From VBCG01 sp044226535 (lineage in GTDB: Bacteria; Pseudomonadota; Gammaproteobacteria; Burkholderiales; Casimicrobiaceae), in assembly GCA_044226535.1 (NCBI GenBank), contig JBGAGT010000013.1, forward strand, positions 1 through 64,000: DNA of 64,000 nucleotides. The letters are read 5' to 3'. Numbering within the stretch: position 1 is the stretch's first letter; every line of letters begins with the position of its first letter. The translations under genes were made by a program, and so were the position numbers. The notes beneath the pieces were generated by a model. The model did no database searches, was not told the DNA's origin, and worked only from the letters and a program-made list of their open reading frames with translations. This document shows, one piece after another, positions 9,589 to 18,802 of the stretch.

Positions 9589-10130
9589 CACGGGCACCCC
9601 ATCGGGTCGTCGCTGGCGTACGACGGATCGCAGAGCTTCATCGCGGTCGCCTTGTCCTTGGTTCCGACCAGCACGCGCAGGTTGCGCTTGTTCGATATCG
9701 ACGCGGTCGTCGTGACGTCCACCTGGTTCATCGTTGGCGACGAGTCCGAGTTGGGCACGATCTGCCCGAAGCCGTTGAACGTGACCGTCCCTGAGGAGGG
9801 CGACATCGAGGCGCGGCTCGCGCCGGCCTTGAACGGGTAGTTCCGCCACGAGGTGGAGCTGAAGTCGAGCGATTCCTCGTCGGTGAGGTAGACGTTCCAT
9901 CCGTCCGCGTCCATGACGAAGCGCGCCGGATGGTTGGAGCGGACTGCCTCGGCCTGCGCCGAGCGAACGCCCATCAGGATGTTCTCGGCCGCGTTGCGGA
10001 TTTCCGTGTTGGCCAGCATCTCGCTGTACATCGGCGCCGCCAGCATGGCGAGGAAGGCGAAGATCGCCAGCGCGATCAGGAGCTCGATCAACGTGAAGCC
10101 GCGGGCCAGCGCTGCGCGGGCCAGGGTCAC
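9588..10130 (-). CDS. fimT: FimT/FimU (GspH-family) minor pilin
   Basis: This 180-residue pseudopilin has the prepilin motif RGFTLIELLIALAIFAFLAMLAAP and the GspH/FimT-family sequence ENILMGVRSAQAEAVRSN that follows. FimT proteins are minor pilins; in some species they bind DNA during transformation. The C-terminus is Cys-containing. It starts 4 bp before the pilE stop, so translation is coupled to pilE upstream and to pilV downstream. Confidence 0.9.
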   Translation of the reverse strand: MTLARAALARGFTLIELLIALAIFAFLAMLAAPMYSEMLANTEIRNAAENILMGVRSAQAEAVRSNHPARFVMDADGWNVYLTDEESLDFSSTSWRNYPFKAGASRASMSPSSGTVTFNGFGQIVPNSDSSPTMNQVDVTTTASISNKRNLRVLVGTKDKATAMKLCDPSYASDDPMGCP

Positions 10131-10564
10131 AGGCAGCTCCCGTCCTTGCGCACGGCCCAGCAGGTGCTGCTCGAGGTCCAGCCGGTTGGTCCGGCGGAAG
10201 TCTTGGCGCCCTGTTGATTGACCGTGTAGACGAACGCGGAGTCCATGCCCTCGCTCGATTTGCCGGTGGCGGTCACGGTGTAAGTCGTGTCAGCGTCGGC
10301 ACACGTCAATGTGAATGCCTTGACCTGAGCCTGGATGGAGTCGTGATACTGCGTGCAGCCACCCGTGTACTTGCGGTTGTCGAGGAAAAACTGCTCCATG
10401 CGCGTCCTGTAGTCGGACAACCCCGTCGTCGCCTCGACGATCTTCGAGCGCTGGATGTACTGGAAATAACTCGGCAGCGCGATCGCGGCGAGGATGCCGA
10501 CGATGACGACGACGATCATCACCTCGATCAGCGTGAAGCCGCGTGCGCGGGACGGAATAGCCAT
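10127..10564 (-). CDS. pilE: PilE-type pilin
   Basis: This 145-residue pilin has the classical prepilin signal RGFTLIEVMIVVVIVGILAAIALPSYFQYIQRSKIVEA and a C-terminal disulfide-type pair (SSTCWAVRKDGSCL). In related bacteria PilE at this position is a minor pilin of the pilY1 cluster. The start is ATG 10564, with AAGGGGAA 7-8 bases upstream; an upstream in-frame ATG (10642) has no such site. Here pilE is first in the operon, whereas it more often follows pilY1, and it is 4-bp coupled to fimT. Confidence 0.92.
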   Translation of the reverse strand: MAIPSRARGFTLIEVMIVVVIVGILAAIALPSYFQYIQRSKIVEATTGLSDYRTRMEQFFLDNRKYTGGCTQYHDSIQAQVKAFTLTCADADTTYTVTATGKSSEGMDSAFVYTVNQQGAKTSAGPTGWTSSSTCWAVRKDGSCL

Positions 10565-10713
10565 GGAGTTCCCCTTTTCGACGGATGCAATGCTAGTGAA
10601 GCCCGAGGCTTCCCGCAGGGCACGCTGACCAATGGCAGGCACCGGGGAATGGACGGCGGACGCGCCGTTGCACGTGTGCGACGACCCAAGGAATCAGCGG
10701 CTTGGGTGCGATT

Positions 10714-11319
10714 TCAGCAGGGATCGCGGGTGTTTTCGATGCGCACGCGACCGCTGTTGGCGAGTACCACCTGGACCGCGTCGAGCCCCGGCTTGCACAG
10801 CGTGAAGGTGCCCATCTGCAAGCCGCCGTTGAGCAGGCGCGGGTGGCCGTAGGCTGTGTATGACACCAGGTCGGCGACAGGCTTGTTGCCGCGGATGGTG
10901 ATGCCCTCGGGTGCCTTGGGCTCGACCCGCACGATGGGCTCGTCCTCGTCGACCCGCCCGGTGGCGCCGGGGTCGGGGTGCACGATCCAGCCTCCCTCGT
11001 AGCCGCCTGTCTTGCTGCAGTGGGCGCCGTCGACGCTTTTGCAGACGTTGACCCGGGAATTGCGCTTGATGGCCTCCGATCGTGCAAATTGCAGCGACCA
11101 GGCGAGGGCCTGCGCCTGGCTGCGGAGCTTGTAGTAGGCAAGGAACTGCGCATACGCCGGCACGCCGAGGCAGGTGACGAAGGCGAGGATGGCGAGGCTC
11201 ACCACGAGGTCGCCCAGGCTGAACCCGCGGACGGCGCGGACGTCGAGGCGGCGTGCCTCGGCACTCGCCGGGGCGCGCCGAGGCGGGGGTGCAGCGGGGT
11301 CGCGGCCGTGGGCAACCAT
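10714..11319 (-). CDS. Second FimT/GspH-family pseudopilin
   Basis: This 201-residue protein has an unusually long (about 31 residues) Arg/Pro-rich leader before RGFSLGDLVVSLAILAFVTCLGVPAY. It then has the GspH/FimT-type helix SQAQALAWSLQFARSEAIKRNS. It is therefore a second FimT-like minor pilin, upstream of pilE. The residue at +5 of the mature protein is Asp rather than the almost invariant Glu used for subunit alignment and N-methylation. About 150 bp separate it from pilE, so it may be a separate unit. The function is inferred only from the family. Confidence 0.8.
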   Translation of the reverse strand: MVAHGRDPAAPPPRRAPASAEARRLDVRAVRGFSLGDLVVSLAILAFVTCLGVPAYAQFLAYYKLRSQAQALAWSLQFARSEAIKRNSRVNVCKSVDGAHCSKTGGYEGGWIVHPDPGATGRVDEDEPIVRVEPKAPEGITIRGNKPVADLVSYTAYGHPRLLNGGLQMGTFTLCKPGLDAVQVVLANSGRVRIENTRDPC

Positions 11320-11417
11320 CGGCCCACGCTAGGACGGAACTGCGGATCGCGCCTTCGCCCGCTCGGCCTAGGCCGCCGGGACGATTGACCTCCGGCGGGC
11401 AGGGCGCCGGCCATTGA

Positions 11418-11446
11418 TTGACATCAATATATTTGATGTGTAATGT
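11418..11446 (+). promoter_or_regulatory. Promoter with embedded MarR-type operator; probably leaderless
   Basis: TTGACA (11418-11423), a 17-bp spacer and TAATGT (11441-11446) form a sigma70-like promoter. Inside the spacer is a 19-bp inverted repeat at 11421-11439: arms ACATCAA and TTGATGT around TATAT. The expected transcription start is at about 11453-11454, which is the ATG of the downstream gene, and no Shine-Dalgarno sequence precedes that ATG. The repeat resembles sites bound by MarR-family repressors, and a marR gene is second in the operon. Confidence 0.7.
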
Positions 11447-11453
11447 ATCTCGC

Positions 11454-12254
11454 ATGAGCACGGTCTTTCATGGGCACGCGCTCGAGGGCGTGCACGCCGT
11501 GGTGACCGGCGCCAGCCGCGGCATCGGCTTCGCCATCGCGCAGCGCCTCGCGTCGATGGGCGCCTCGCTGACGCTGATCGGGCGCGACCGCGAACGGCTG
11601 TTCGCCGCCATCGGCGAAATACCCGGCGCCACCTGTGACGCGATGGCCTGCGACGTGGGCGACGACGCCGGGGTGCGCAAGGCCTTCGTCGCCATCCTGC
11701 GCAACCTGCGCGGCCGGCCGCTCTCGATCCTGGTGAACAACGCGGGCTCGGCGAGCGCCGTGCGCTTCGCACGCACCGACCTCGCGGCCTGGGAGGCGAT
11801 GCTGCGGGTCAACCTGACGGGCGCCTTCTCCTGCACGCAGGCCGCGCTGCCCGCGCTGTCGGCGGCGCCGTGGGCGCGCGTGGTCAACGTCGCCAGCACG
11901 GCGGGCCTCGTCGGCTATCCCAACAACGCCGCCTATGTCGCGGCCAAGCACGGGCTGGTGGGGCTGACGCGCGCGCTGGCGCTGGAGTACGCGGGCTCGC
12001 GGATCACCTTCAACGCCGTGTGCCCCGGCTACACCGACACCGACCTCGTGCGCGAGGCGGTTTCGGAGCTCGCCGCGCGCAAGGGGCGCAGCGAGGCCGA
12101 GGCGCGCGCTGCCTTCGCCTCGCGCAACCCGCAGGGCCGTCTCGTCACACCCGACGAGGTCGCCTCCGCCGTGGCGTGGCTCTGCCTCCCCGAGTCGCAA
12201 GCGGTGACCGGGCAGGCGATCCCGATCGCGGGCGGGGAGGTGATGGCGGGATGA
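11454..12254 (+). CDS. Short-chain dehydrogenase/reductase (SDR)
   Basis: This 266-residue classical SDR has the cofactor motif TGASRGIG (residues 18-25), NNAG (95-98), catalytic Ser near 148, and Tyr161/Lys165 in YVAAK. It ends with the usual IPIAGGEVMAG C-terminus. SDRs oxidise or reduce alcohols and ketones with NAD(P); in this neighbourhood a 3-hydroxyacyl-CoA or aromatic-side-chain substrate is plausible but not shown. The start at 11454 was chosen because the in-frame upstream TTG lies inside the promoter. It overlaps the marR start by 4 bp (ATGA), so the pair is probably autoregulated. Confidence 0.9.
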   Translation: MSTVFHGHALEGVHAVVTGASRGIGFAIAQRLASMGASLTLIGRDRERLFAAIGEIPGATCDAMACDVGDDAGVRKAFVAILRNLRGRPLSILVNNAGSASAVRFARTDLAAWEAMLRVNLTGAFSCTQAALPALSAAPWARVVNVASTAGLVGYPNNAAYVAAKHGLVGLTRALALEYAGSRITFNAVCPGYTDTDLVREAVSELAARKGRSEAEARAAFASRNPQGRLVTPDEVASAVAWLCLPESQAVTGQAIPIAGGEVMAG

Positions 12255-12781
12255 ACGACGACCGCTCGCGGGGCACGCTGCACCCGCACGAGTCACCGCT
12301 CGACCGCGAGTCGCGCAGCGCCGGCGACCATCACCATGCGCTGCGCCTGTGGCTGCGGCTCTTCACCTGCGAGGCGCTGATCGAAGGCGAGATCCGCGCG
12401 CGGTTGCGCGAGCGCTTCGCCATCAGCCTGCCGCGCTTCGACCTCCTGTCCCAGCTCGAGCCCCATCCCGAGGGCCTCAAGATGGGCGAGCTCTCGCGGC
12501 GGATGATGGTGACGGGCGGCAACGTCACGGGGCTCACCGACCAGCTCGTCGCCGCGGGCCTGGTCGAGCGCCGGCCCATTCCCGGTGACCGGCGCGCGCA
12601 CGCGGTATGCCTCACCCCCGAGGGCCGCGATGCCTACGCGGCGATGGCGCGCGAGCACGAGCGATGGATCATGTCGCTCACCGCGGGCCTCGCGCCCGGC
12701 GAGCTCGCGGAGCTCAACCGGCTGCTCGACGTGCTGAAGGCCAGCGTGGCCGCGCGCAGCATGGGGGAGGCGAGGCCATGA
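12251..12781 (+). CDS. MarR-family transcriptional regulator
   Basis: This 176-residue regulator has a winged helix-turn-helix. The DNA-binding core is LKMGELSRRMMVTGGNVTGLTDQLVAAGLVERRPIPGDRRAHAVCLTPEGRDAY, including the conserved DRR of the wing. The ATG at 12251 overlaps the SDR stop. MarR proteins are usually repressors released by small phenolic or CoA-thioester ligands. The 19-bp inverted repeat at 11421-11439 is the obvious candidate operator, which would make this an autoregulated SDR-marR operon. Confidence 0.9.
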   Translation: MNDDRSRGTLHPHESPLDRESRSAGDHHHALRLWLRLFTCEALIEGEIRARLRERFAISLPRFDLLSQLEPHPEGLKMGELSRRMMVTGGNVTGLTDQLVAAGLVERRPIPGDRRAHAVCLTPEGRDAYAAMAREHERWIMSLTAGLAPGELAELNRLLDVLKASVAARSMGEARP

Positions 12782-12859
12782 GCCGCGCGAGGCGCTCGGG
12801 CTGAGCGGCGTCGTCGCGGAATCTGGCCGATAATGTCGGGACCGCCGCAGGGGTCATTC

Positions 12860-14065
<1,206 letters not shown>

Positions 14066-14069
14066 AGCC

Positions 14070-14711
14070 GTGAAGCTCTACGACTACTTCCGCTCGTCGG
14101 CGGCCTACCGCGTGCGCATCGCGCTCGGGCTCAAGGGCGTCGCGGTCGAGCGCGCCTTCGTGCACCTGCGCAAGGGCGTGCAGCGCGAGGCCGCGTACCT
14201 CGCGCGCAACCCCCACGGCCTCGTGCCCGCGCTGGAGCTCGACGACGGGCGCCTGCTCACCCAGTCGATGGCCATCATCGAATTCCTCGACGAGACCGTC
14301 CCCTCGCCGCCGCTTTTGCCGCGCGGCGCCGAAAACCGCGCCCGGGTGCGCGGCCTCGCACTCGCCATCGTCGCCGACATCCACCCCATCGACAACCTGC
14401 GCGTGCTGCAGTACCTCTCGCGCGAGCTCGGCGCCGACGAGGCGACGCGCGACCGCTGGTATGCGCACTGGATCGACACGGGGCTCACCGCGCTCGAGTC
14501 CGAGGTCGCGAGCGACGCGCGCACCGGGCGCTTCTGCCACGGCGATGCGCCCACGCTCGCCGATTGCTGCCTCGTGCCCCAGCTCGCCAACGCACGCCGC
14601 GTGGCGCTCGACGTCGCGAAATACCCGACGCTGGCGCGCATCGAATCCGCCTGCCTCGCGCTCGAGGCCTTCGCCGCCGCCGCGCCGGCGCGCCAGCCCG
14701 ATGCAGAATGA
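14070..14711 (+). CDS. Zeta-class GST: maleylacetoacetate/maleylpyruvate isomerase
   Basis: This 213-residue glutathione S-transferase of the zeta class has the N-terminal signature FRSSAAYRVRIALGLKG, NPHGLVPALE and TQSMAIIEFLDE. Members isomerise maleylacetoacetate (tyrosine pathway) or maleylpyruvate (gentisate pathway) using glutathione. The Cys usually found in the SSC motif is Ala here. It starts at a GTG 4 bases after gcdH, and the next gene resembles fumarylpyruvate hydrolase, which favours the maleylpyruvate (NagL-like) role. No gentisate or homogentisate dioxygenase is in the window. Confidence 0.88.
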   Translation: MKLYDYFRSSAAYRVRIALGLKGVAVERAFVHLRKGVQREAAYLARNPHGLVPALELDDGRLLTQSMAIIEFLDETVPSPPLLPRGAENRARVRGLALAIVADIHPIDNLRVLQYLSRELGADEATRDRWYAHWIDTGLTALESEVASDARTGRFCHGDAPTLADCCLVPQLANARRVALDVAKYPTLARIESACLALEAFAAAAPARQPDAE

Positions 14712-14779
14712 GGCCGGCCGGGGCCGCCGCGTGACGTCGAGCTTCGCCGCATGACTTCCAACCAAGGAGCTTCCGCACC

Positions 14780-15481
14780 ATGAATTTCGCGATCCCCGCC
14801 TGGGACATCCCCTCGGTGCCCATCCACGGCACGGCCGAGCGCTTCCCCGTCCGGCACATCTACTGCGTCGGACGCAATTACGCCGAGCACGCGAAGGAGA
14901 TGGGCGGTGACGCGACCAAGGAGCCGCCGTTCTTCTTCTGCAAGGCAGCCGACAGCATCCTCGCCGTGGACGCCGGCCACCGCGGCCGCATGCATTACCC
15001 GATGGCGACGCAGGACCTGCACCACGAGATCGAGATGGTGGTGGCCATCGGCCGCGCGGGTGTCAAGCGCACCGCCGAAAACGCCCTCGACCTGGTCTAC
15101 GGCTACGGCGTGGGCCTCGACATGACGCGCCGCGACCTGCAGAACAAGATGCGCGAGCAGAAGCGCCCCTGGGACATCGGCAAGTCCTTCGCGCAGGCCG
15201 CGCCCATCGCGCCGTTGCACCGCGTGTCCGAGGTCGGCCATCCCACGCGCGGGGCGATCACCCTCGAGGTGAACGGCACGCCGAGGCAGAAGGGCGACCT
15301 CGCCGACATGATCTGGGACGTGCCGAGCATGATCGCCTTCCTCACGACGATGTACGAGCTCCTCCCCGGCGACCTCATTTTCTCGGGCACGCCCTCCGGC
15401 GTGGCCAAGGTCGGCCCCGGCGACCGCCTCGATGGCGCCATCGCCGGGCTGACGCCGCTGGCCGTGGACATCGTGGCCTGA
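14780..15481 (+). CDS. Fumarylacetoacetate hydrolase family (fumarylpyruvate hydrolase-like)
   Basis: This 233-residue FAH-domain enzyme has the family blocks HIYCVGRNYAEHAKEM, the metal-ligand region HHEIEMVVAIG, GYGVGLDMTRRDLQ and FSGTPSGVAKVGPGD. Its length fits the single-domain fumarylpyruvate hydrolase/NagK group better than the roughly 420-residue FahA of tyrosine degradation. It would split fumarylpyruvate into fumarate and pyruvate. It follows the zeta GST, the same partnership as nagL/nagK. AAGGAG lies 12-7 bases before the ATG. Confidence 0.88.
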   Translation: MNFAIPAWDIPSVPIHGTAERFPVRHIYCVGRNYAEHAKEMGGDATKEPPFFFCKAADSILAVDAGHRGRMHYPMATQDLHHEIEMVVAIGRAGVKRTAENALDLVYGYGVGLDMTRRDLQNKMREQKRPWDIGKSFAQAAPIAPLHRVSEVGHPTRGAITLEVNGTPRQKGDLADMIWDVPSMIAFLTTMYELLPGDLIFSGTPSGVAKVGPGDRLDGAIAGLTPLAVDIVA

Positions 15482-15503
15482 CGTCGCGCGGTCGCCAGCC
15501 CCC

Positions 15504-16409
15504 GTGCGCCACCCGATGCCGGCCTTCCCGCCCGGAACGCCCGTGGACCGCGCCACCGCCGAGCGGGGCTTCAACAACCGCGAGGCGGTGCCCGACCATC
15601 CGGCGTGGTTCGCGCGCTGGCGCGAGGCCTCGCAGGCTGCGCGCGAAGCGCTGCCGCACCGCCTCGACCTGCGCTACGGCCCGGGGCCGCGCGAGCGCCT
15701 CGACCTGTTCCTGCCGCGTGCGGGAAGCGCTCCGCGCGGCACGCTGCTGTTCTTCCACGGCGGCTGGTGGCGCGGCCTCGACAAGTCCGACCATTCGTTC
15801 ATCGCACCGGCGTTCGCGGACGCGGGCTATGCCGTGGCGTTGCCGAGTTACGACCTCTGCCCGCAGGTCGGCATCGGCGCCATCGTCGACGAAGCGCGCC
15901 GCGCCTATGCCTGGCTGCTGCGCGAAGGCGAGGCGCTGGGTGCGAACGCGGGGCGCGTGGTCGTGGGCGGCCATTCGGCCGGCGGGCACCTGACCGCCAT
16001 GCTGTTCGCCACCGACTGGAAGGCCGAGGGCCTCGATGGCTCGCGCATCGCGGGTGGCGTGACGCTGTCGGGCGTGCATGACCTGCGCCCGCTGACGCTC
16101 TTCTCGGGCAACGCCGATTTCCGCCTCGACGACGCCGAGGCTGCGCGGCTGTCGCCGCTGCTGCGGCAGCCGACGATCGGCGCGCCGCTCCTGGTGGCGG
16201 TGGGCGGCGACGAGACGGGCGAGTTCATCCGCCAGTCGGCGATCCTGCGCGACGCCTGGCCCAACGCCGTGCCGAAGGAAGGGCCGGCGGGCATGGTTAT
16301 CGAGGGGCGCCACCACTTCGACGTGGTCTTCGACTACACCGACCCTGCCAGCGCGCTCACGCGCGCCACGCTCGCCCTGTTCGACGGCGCGCCTGGAGGC
16401 GGCCGATGA
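15504..16409 (+). CDS. Alpha/beta hydrolase, arylformamidase-like
   Basis: This is a 301-residue alpha/beta hydrolase with the oxyanion sequence FFHGGWWRGLDKSDH and nucleophile elbow GGHSAGGHL. A C-terminal acid/His region reads GGDETGEF...GRHHFDVV. The HGGWW motif and overall form match the kynurenine formamidase-like group, which cleaves N-formylkynurenine, but related esterases share it. The start may be GTG 15504 or ATG 15516; neither has a clear ribosome site. Its stop overlaps the TetR gene start (ATGA). The substrate is unproven. Confidence 0.8.
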   Translation: MRHPMPAFPPGTPVDRATAERGFNNREAVPDHPAWFARWREASQAAREALPHRLDLRYGPGPRERLDLFLPRAGSAPRGTLLFFHGGWWRGLDKSDHSFIAPAFADAGYAVALPSYDLCPQVGIGAIVDEARRAYAWLLREGEALGANAGRVVVGGHSAGGHLTAMLFATDWKAEGLDGSRIAGGVTLSGVHDLRPLTLFSGNADFRLDDAEAARLSPLLRQPTIGAPLLVAVGGDETGEFIRQSAILRDAWPNAVPKEGPAGMVIEGRHHFDVVFDYTDPASALTRATLALFDGAPGGGR

Positions 16410-17110
16410 GCCACGCGGTCCTGCGCCATCGCGCGACCAGCGCCCGCGACAAGGCGTCGCGGCACCGCGACATCCTCGACGCGCTGGAGCGCCTCTACTT
16501 GCGCAAGGGCGCGCGCGTGCCCAGCGTCGCCGAGGTCGCCGACGAGTCGGGCGTGGCCAAGGGCACCGTCTACCTGTACTTCGGCAGCAAGGAGGAGATG
16601 CTGCTGGCGTTGCACGCGCGCCGCGCCGAGGCGCTGTTCGATGCACTGGCCGCGGCGCTCGAGGCGCCCGCGGTGACGCTGGCCGACGTGCTCGCGCTGG
16701 TGCGCGAGCGCATGGTCGACGACCCGCAGTACCTGCCGCTGGCGTCGCGCTGCCTCGGCGCGATGGCCGGCGCGGTGGCGCCCGAGGTGGCACGCGCCTT
16801 CCGCACGCGGCTGGCGCGCCGCCTGGAGGACGTGGGCGCATTGCTGGTGCGCCGCCTCGGCAGCGCGGACGGCGGGGACGGCGCCGAGCCGCTGTCGGCC
16901 GCGCGCGGCGCCGCCGTGCTGCGCGCCTCCTTCGCTTTGCTGCTCGGGCTGTGGCAGATCGCGCTGTCGCGCAGCGGCGCCTCGGCCCAGGAGGACCTGC
17001 CGCCGTCGACGGTATTGCCGCCCGGCGACGTCGACCACGCGCTCGCCTCGCTGTGGCATGGCATGCTCGGGCCGGGCACGCCGCCGGCGGGAGGCCGGGC
17101 GGCACGGTAA
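16406..17110 (+). CDS. TetR-family transcriptional regulator
   Basis: This 234-residue protein has an N-terminal TetR helix-turn-helix (VPSVAEVADESGVAKGTVYLYFGSKEEMLLALHARR) and a variable ligand-binding helical domain. It is 4-bp coupled to the arylformamidase-like hydrolase and probably controls that operon. The ligand is unknown. The C-terminal tail is Gly/Pro/Ala-rich. Confidence 0.9.
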   Translation: MSHAVLRHRATSARDKASRHRDILDALERLYLRKGARVPSVAEVADESGVAKGTVYLYFGSKEEMLLALHARRAEALFDALAAALEAPAVTLADVLALVRERMVDDPQYLPLASRCLGAMAGAVAPEVARAFRTRLARRLEDVGALLVRRLGSADGGDGAEPLSAARGAAVLRASFALLLGLWQIALSRSGASAQEDLPPSTVLPPGDVDHALASLWHGMLGPGTPPAGGRAAR

Positions 17111-17162
17111 AATTATGCCCGGCGCCGTCGTGGCGCCCGATCCACCGATCCACCGATCCACC
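17108..17162 (+). promoter_or_regulatory. Putative promoter and 8-bp tandem repeat upstream of ribBX
   Basis: TAAAAT at 17108-17113 is a plausible -10 element at the end of the tetR gene. A -35 is not obvious. Positions 17139-17162 are three exact tandem copies of GATCCACC in the leader. No conserved FMN-riboswitch (RFN) features are visible in the short (107-bp) leader. Confidence 0.35.
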
Positions 17163-17217
17163 GCGCGCGCTCCCCGGCGCCGTTTCCCCGATACCCGCTC
17201 CCGAAAGGCGGCATGCC

Positions 17218-18336
17218 ATGGTTCCCGCACCCATCACCGAGATCATCGACGAGCTGAAGGCCGGGCGCATCGTCATCCTCGTCGACGACGAGGACCGTGA
17301 GAACGAGGGCGACCTCGTGTTCGCCGCCGATTTCGTCACGCCGGAGAAGATCAACTTCCTGGCGCGCTACGGCCGGGGCCTCGTGTGCATGTCGGTGACC
17401 GCCGAGCACGCCGAGCGCCTGCAGCTCGCGCCGATGACGCCGCGCAACCGCTCGGTGCACGGCACCAACTTCACCGTGTCGATCGAGGCGGCGGAAGGCA
17501 TCGCCAGCGGCATCTCGGCGGCCGACCGCTCGCACACCGTCGCGGTCGCCGCGCGTCCCGACGCCAGGCCTTCCGACATCGTCCATCCGGGGCACATCTT
17601 CCCGCTGATCGCGCAGCCCGGCGGCGTGCTGATGCGCGCGGGCCACACGGAGGCCTGCTGCGACCTCGCCACGCTCGCGGGGCTCAACCCCTCGGCCGTC
17701 CTCTGCGAGGTGATGAACGACGACGGCACGATGGCGCGCATGCCCGACCTCGTGAAGTTCGCCGAGTTGCACGGCCTCAAGATCGGCACCATCGCCGACC
17801 TGATCCAGTACCGCAGCCGCACCGAGAAGCTCATCGAGCGCATCGCCGAGCGGCCGATCAACACCCACGCCGGCGCGTTCCGCCTGGTGGTCTACCGCGA
17901 CAAGCTCACCGACGCCACGCACCTCGCGCTGACCCGCGGGCCGATCTCGCCCGACAGCGAGACGCTGGTGCGGGTGCACGAGCCCTTGTCGGTGATGGAC
18001 CTCCTCGACGCGCACAGCGCCAGCCACTCGTGGTCGGTCAACGACGCCCTCGAGGCCATCGCCGACGCCGGCCGCGGCGTGGTCGTGCTGCTGCACCGCC
18101 CCGAGAGCGCGGCCGAGTTGCGGCAGCGCGCGCTCGCCGACGTGCCGCCGCCCGCACCCAAGGTGGACCTGCGCAACTACGGCATCGGCGCGCAGATCCT
18201 GCGCGACCTCAACGTCGGCCGCATGCGGCTCCTCGCGCGTCCGCGCAAGATGCCCAGCATGGCGGGCTTCGACCTCGAGGTGGTCGGCCACGTCGAGCAG
18301 CCGCCGCGCGCGGCGGCGTCGCAGGGACGGACCTGA
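17218..18336 (+). CDS. ribB: 3,4-dihydroxy-2-butanone 4-phosphate synthase with degenerate GTP cyclohydrolase II domain (RibBX)
   Basis: This is a 372-residue two-domain protein. Residues 1-205 are a full RibB domain, with the acidic loop DDEDRENEGDLV (residues 23-34) and RAGHTEA, making the four-carbon precursor of riboflavin from ribulose 5-phosphate. The C-terminal part aligns with GTP cyclohydrolase II but lacks the three zinc-binding cysteines. Where active RibA has a CxxxxxxxxC-C cluster, this protein reads MDLLDAHSASHSWSVNDALE. It is therefore a RibBX-type protein, and a separate ribA must exist elsewhere. It starts the ribB-ribH-nusB operon. Confidence 0.92.
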   Translation: MVPAPITEIIDELKAGRIVILVDDEDRENEGDLVFAADFVTPEKINFLARYGRGLVCMSVTAEHAERLQLAPMTPRNRSVHGTNFTVSIEAAEGIASGISAADRSHTVAVAARPDARPSDIVHPGHIFPLIAQPGGVLMRAGHTEACCDLATLAGLNPSAVLCEVMNDDGTMARMPDLVKFAELHGLKIGTIADLIQYRSRTEKLIERIAERPINTHAGAFRLVVYRDKLTDATHLALTRGPISPDSETLVRVHEPLSVMDLLDAHSASHSWSVNDALEAIADAGRGVVVLLHRPESAAELRQRALADVPPPAPKVDLRNYGIGAQILRDLNVGRMRLLARPRKMPSMAGFDLEVVGHVEQPPRAAASQGRT

Positions 18337-18337
18337 C

Positions 18338-18802
18338 ATGCCGCGCCGCATCCCCGTGACGCTGCGCGGCGACGGGCTGCGCATCGGCATCGTGCAGTCG
18401 CGGTTCAACCCCGCCATCGGCGAGGGGCTGCTCGCCGGCGCCCTGCGCGCGCTGGCCGAGGCCGGCGTGCGCGACGAGGACATTACGCTCGCCAGCGTTC
18501 CGGGCGCGCTCGAGGCGCCGCTGGTGCTGCAGTCGCTCGCACAGACCGACGCCTACGACGCGCTGGTGGCGCTGGGTGCGGTGCTGCGGGGGGAGACCTA
18601 CCACTTCGAGATCGTGGCCAACGAGTCGGCCCGCGGTGTTTCGGAAGTGGCGCTCGAGTTCGGCATTCCCGTGGGCAACGGCATCCTCACCTGCGAGACC
18701 GACGAGCAGGCGCTGGCGCGCATGGACCAGAAGGGCTACGAGGCCGCGCAGGCGGCGCTCGAGATGGCGAACCTCCTCGATGCCATCGACGAAATCGACT
18801 AG
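18338..18802 (+). CDS. ribH: 6,7-dimethyl-8-ribityllumazine synthase
   Basis: This 154-residue lumazine synthase has SRFN (21-24), VPGALE (54-59), catalytic His89 in RGETYHFEIVANES, and GNGILT. It condenses the RibB product with the pyrimidine amine to give the riboflavin precursor lumazine. The start is one base after the ribB stop codon, and its end overlaps the nusB start by 23 bp. Confidence 0.96.
   Translation: MPRRIPVTLRGDGLRIGIVQSRFNPAIGEGLLAGALRALAEAGVRDEDITLASVPGALEAPLVLQSLAQTDAYDALVALGAVLRGETYHFEIVANESARGVSEVALEFGIPVGNGILTCETDEQALARMDQKGYEAAQAALEMANLLDAIDEID

Noticed and set aside
10565..10713. Sigma54 promoter for the pilE operon
   Set aside because: No GG-N10-GC element with the right spacing was found on the minus strand upstream of pilE, although PilR is encoded in the window.
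14070..15481. Complete homogentisate (tyrosine) pathway
   Set aside because: No homogentisate dioxygenase is present, and the FAH-family enzyme is 233 residues, too short for FahA.
17111..17217. FMN riboswitch before ribB
   Set aside because: Only 107 bp are available and none of the conserved RFN helices can be recognised.
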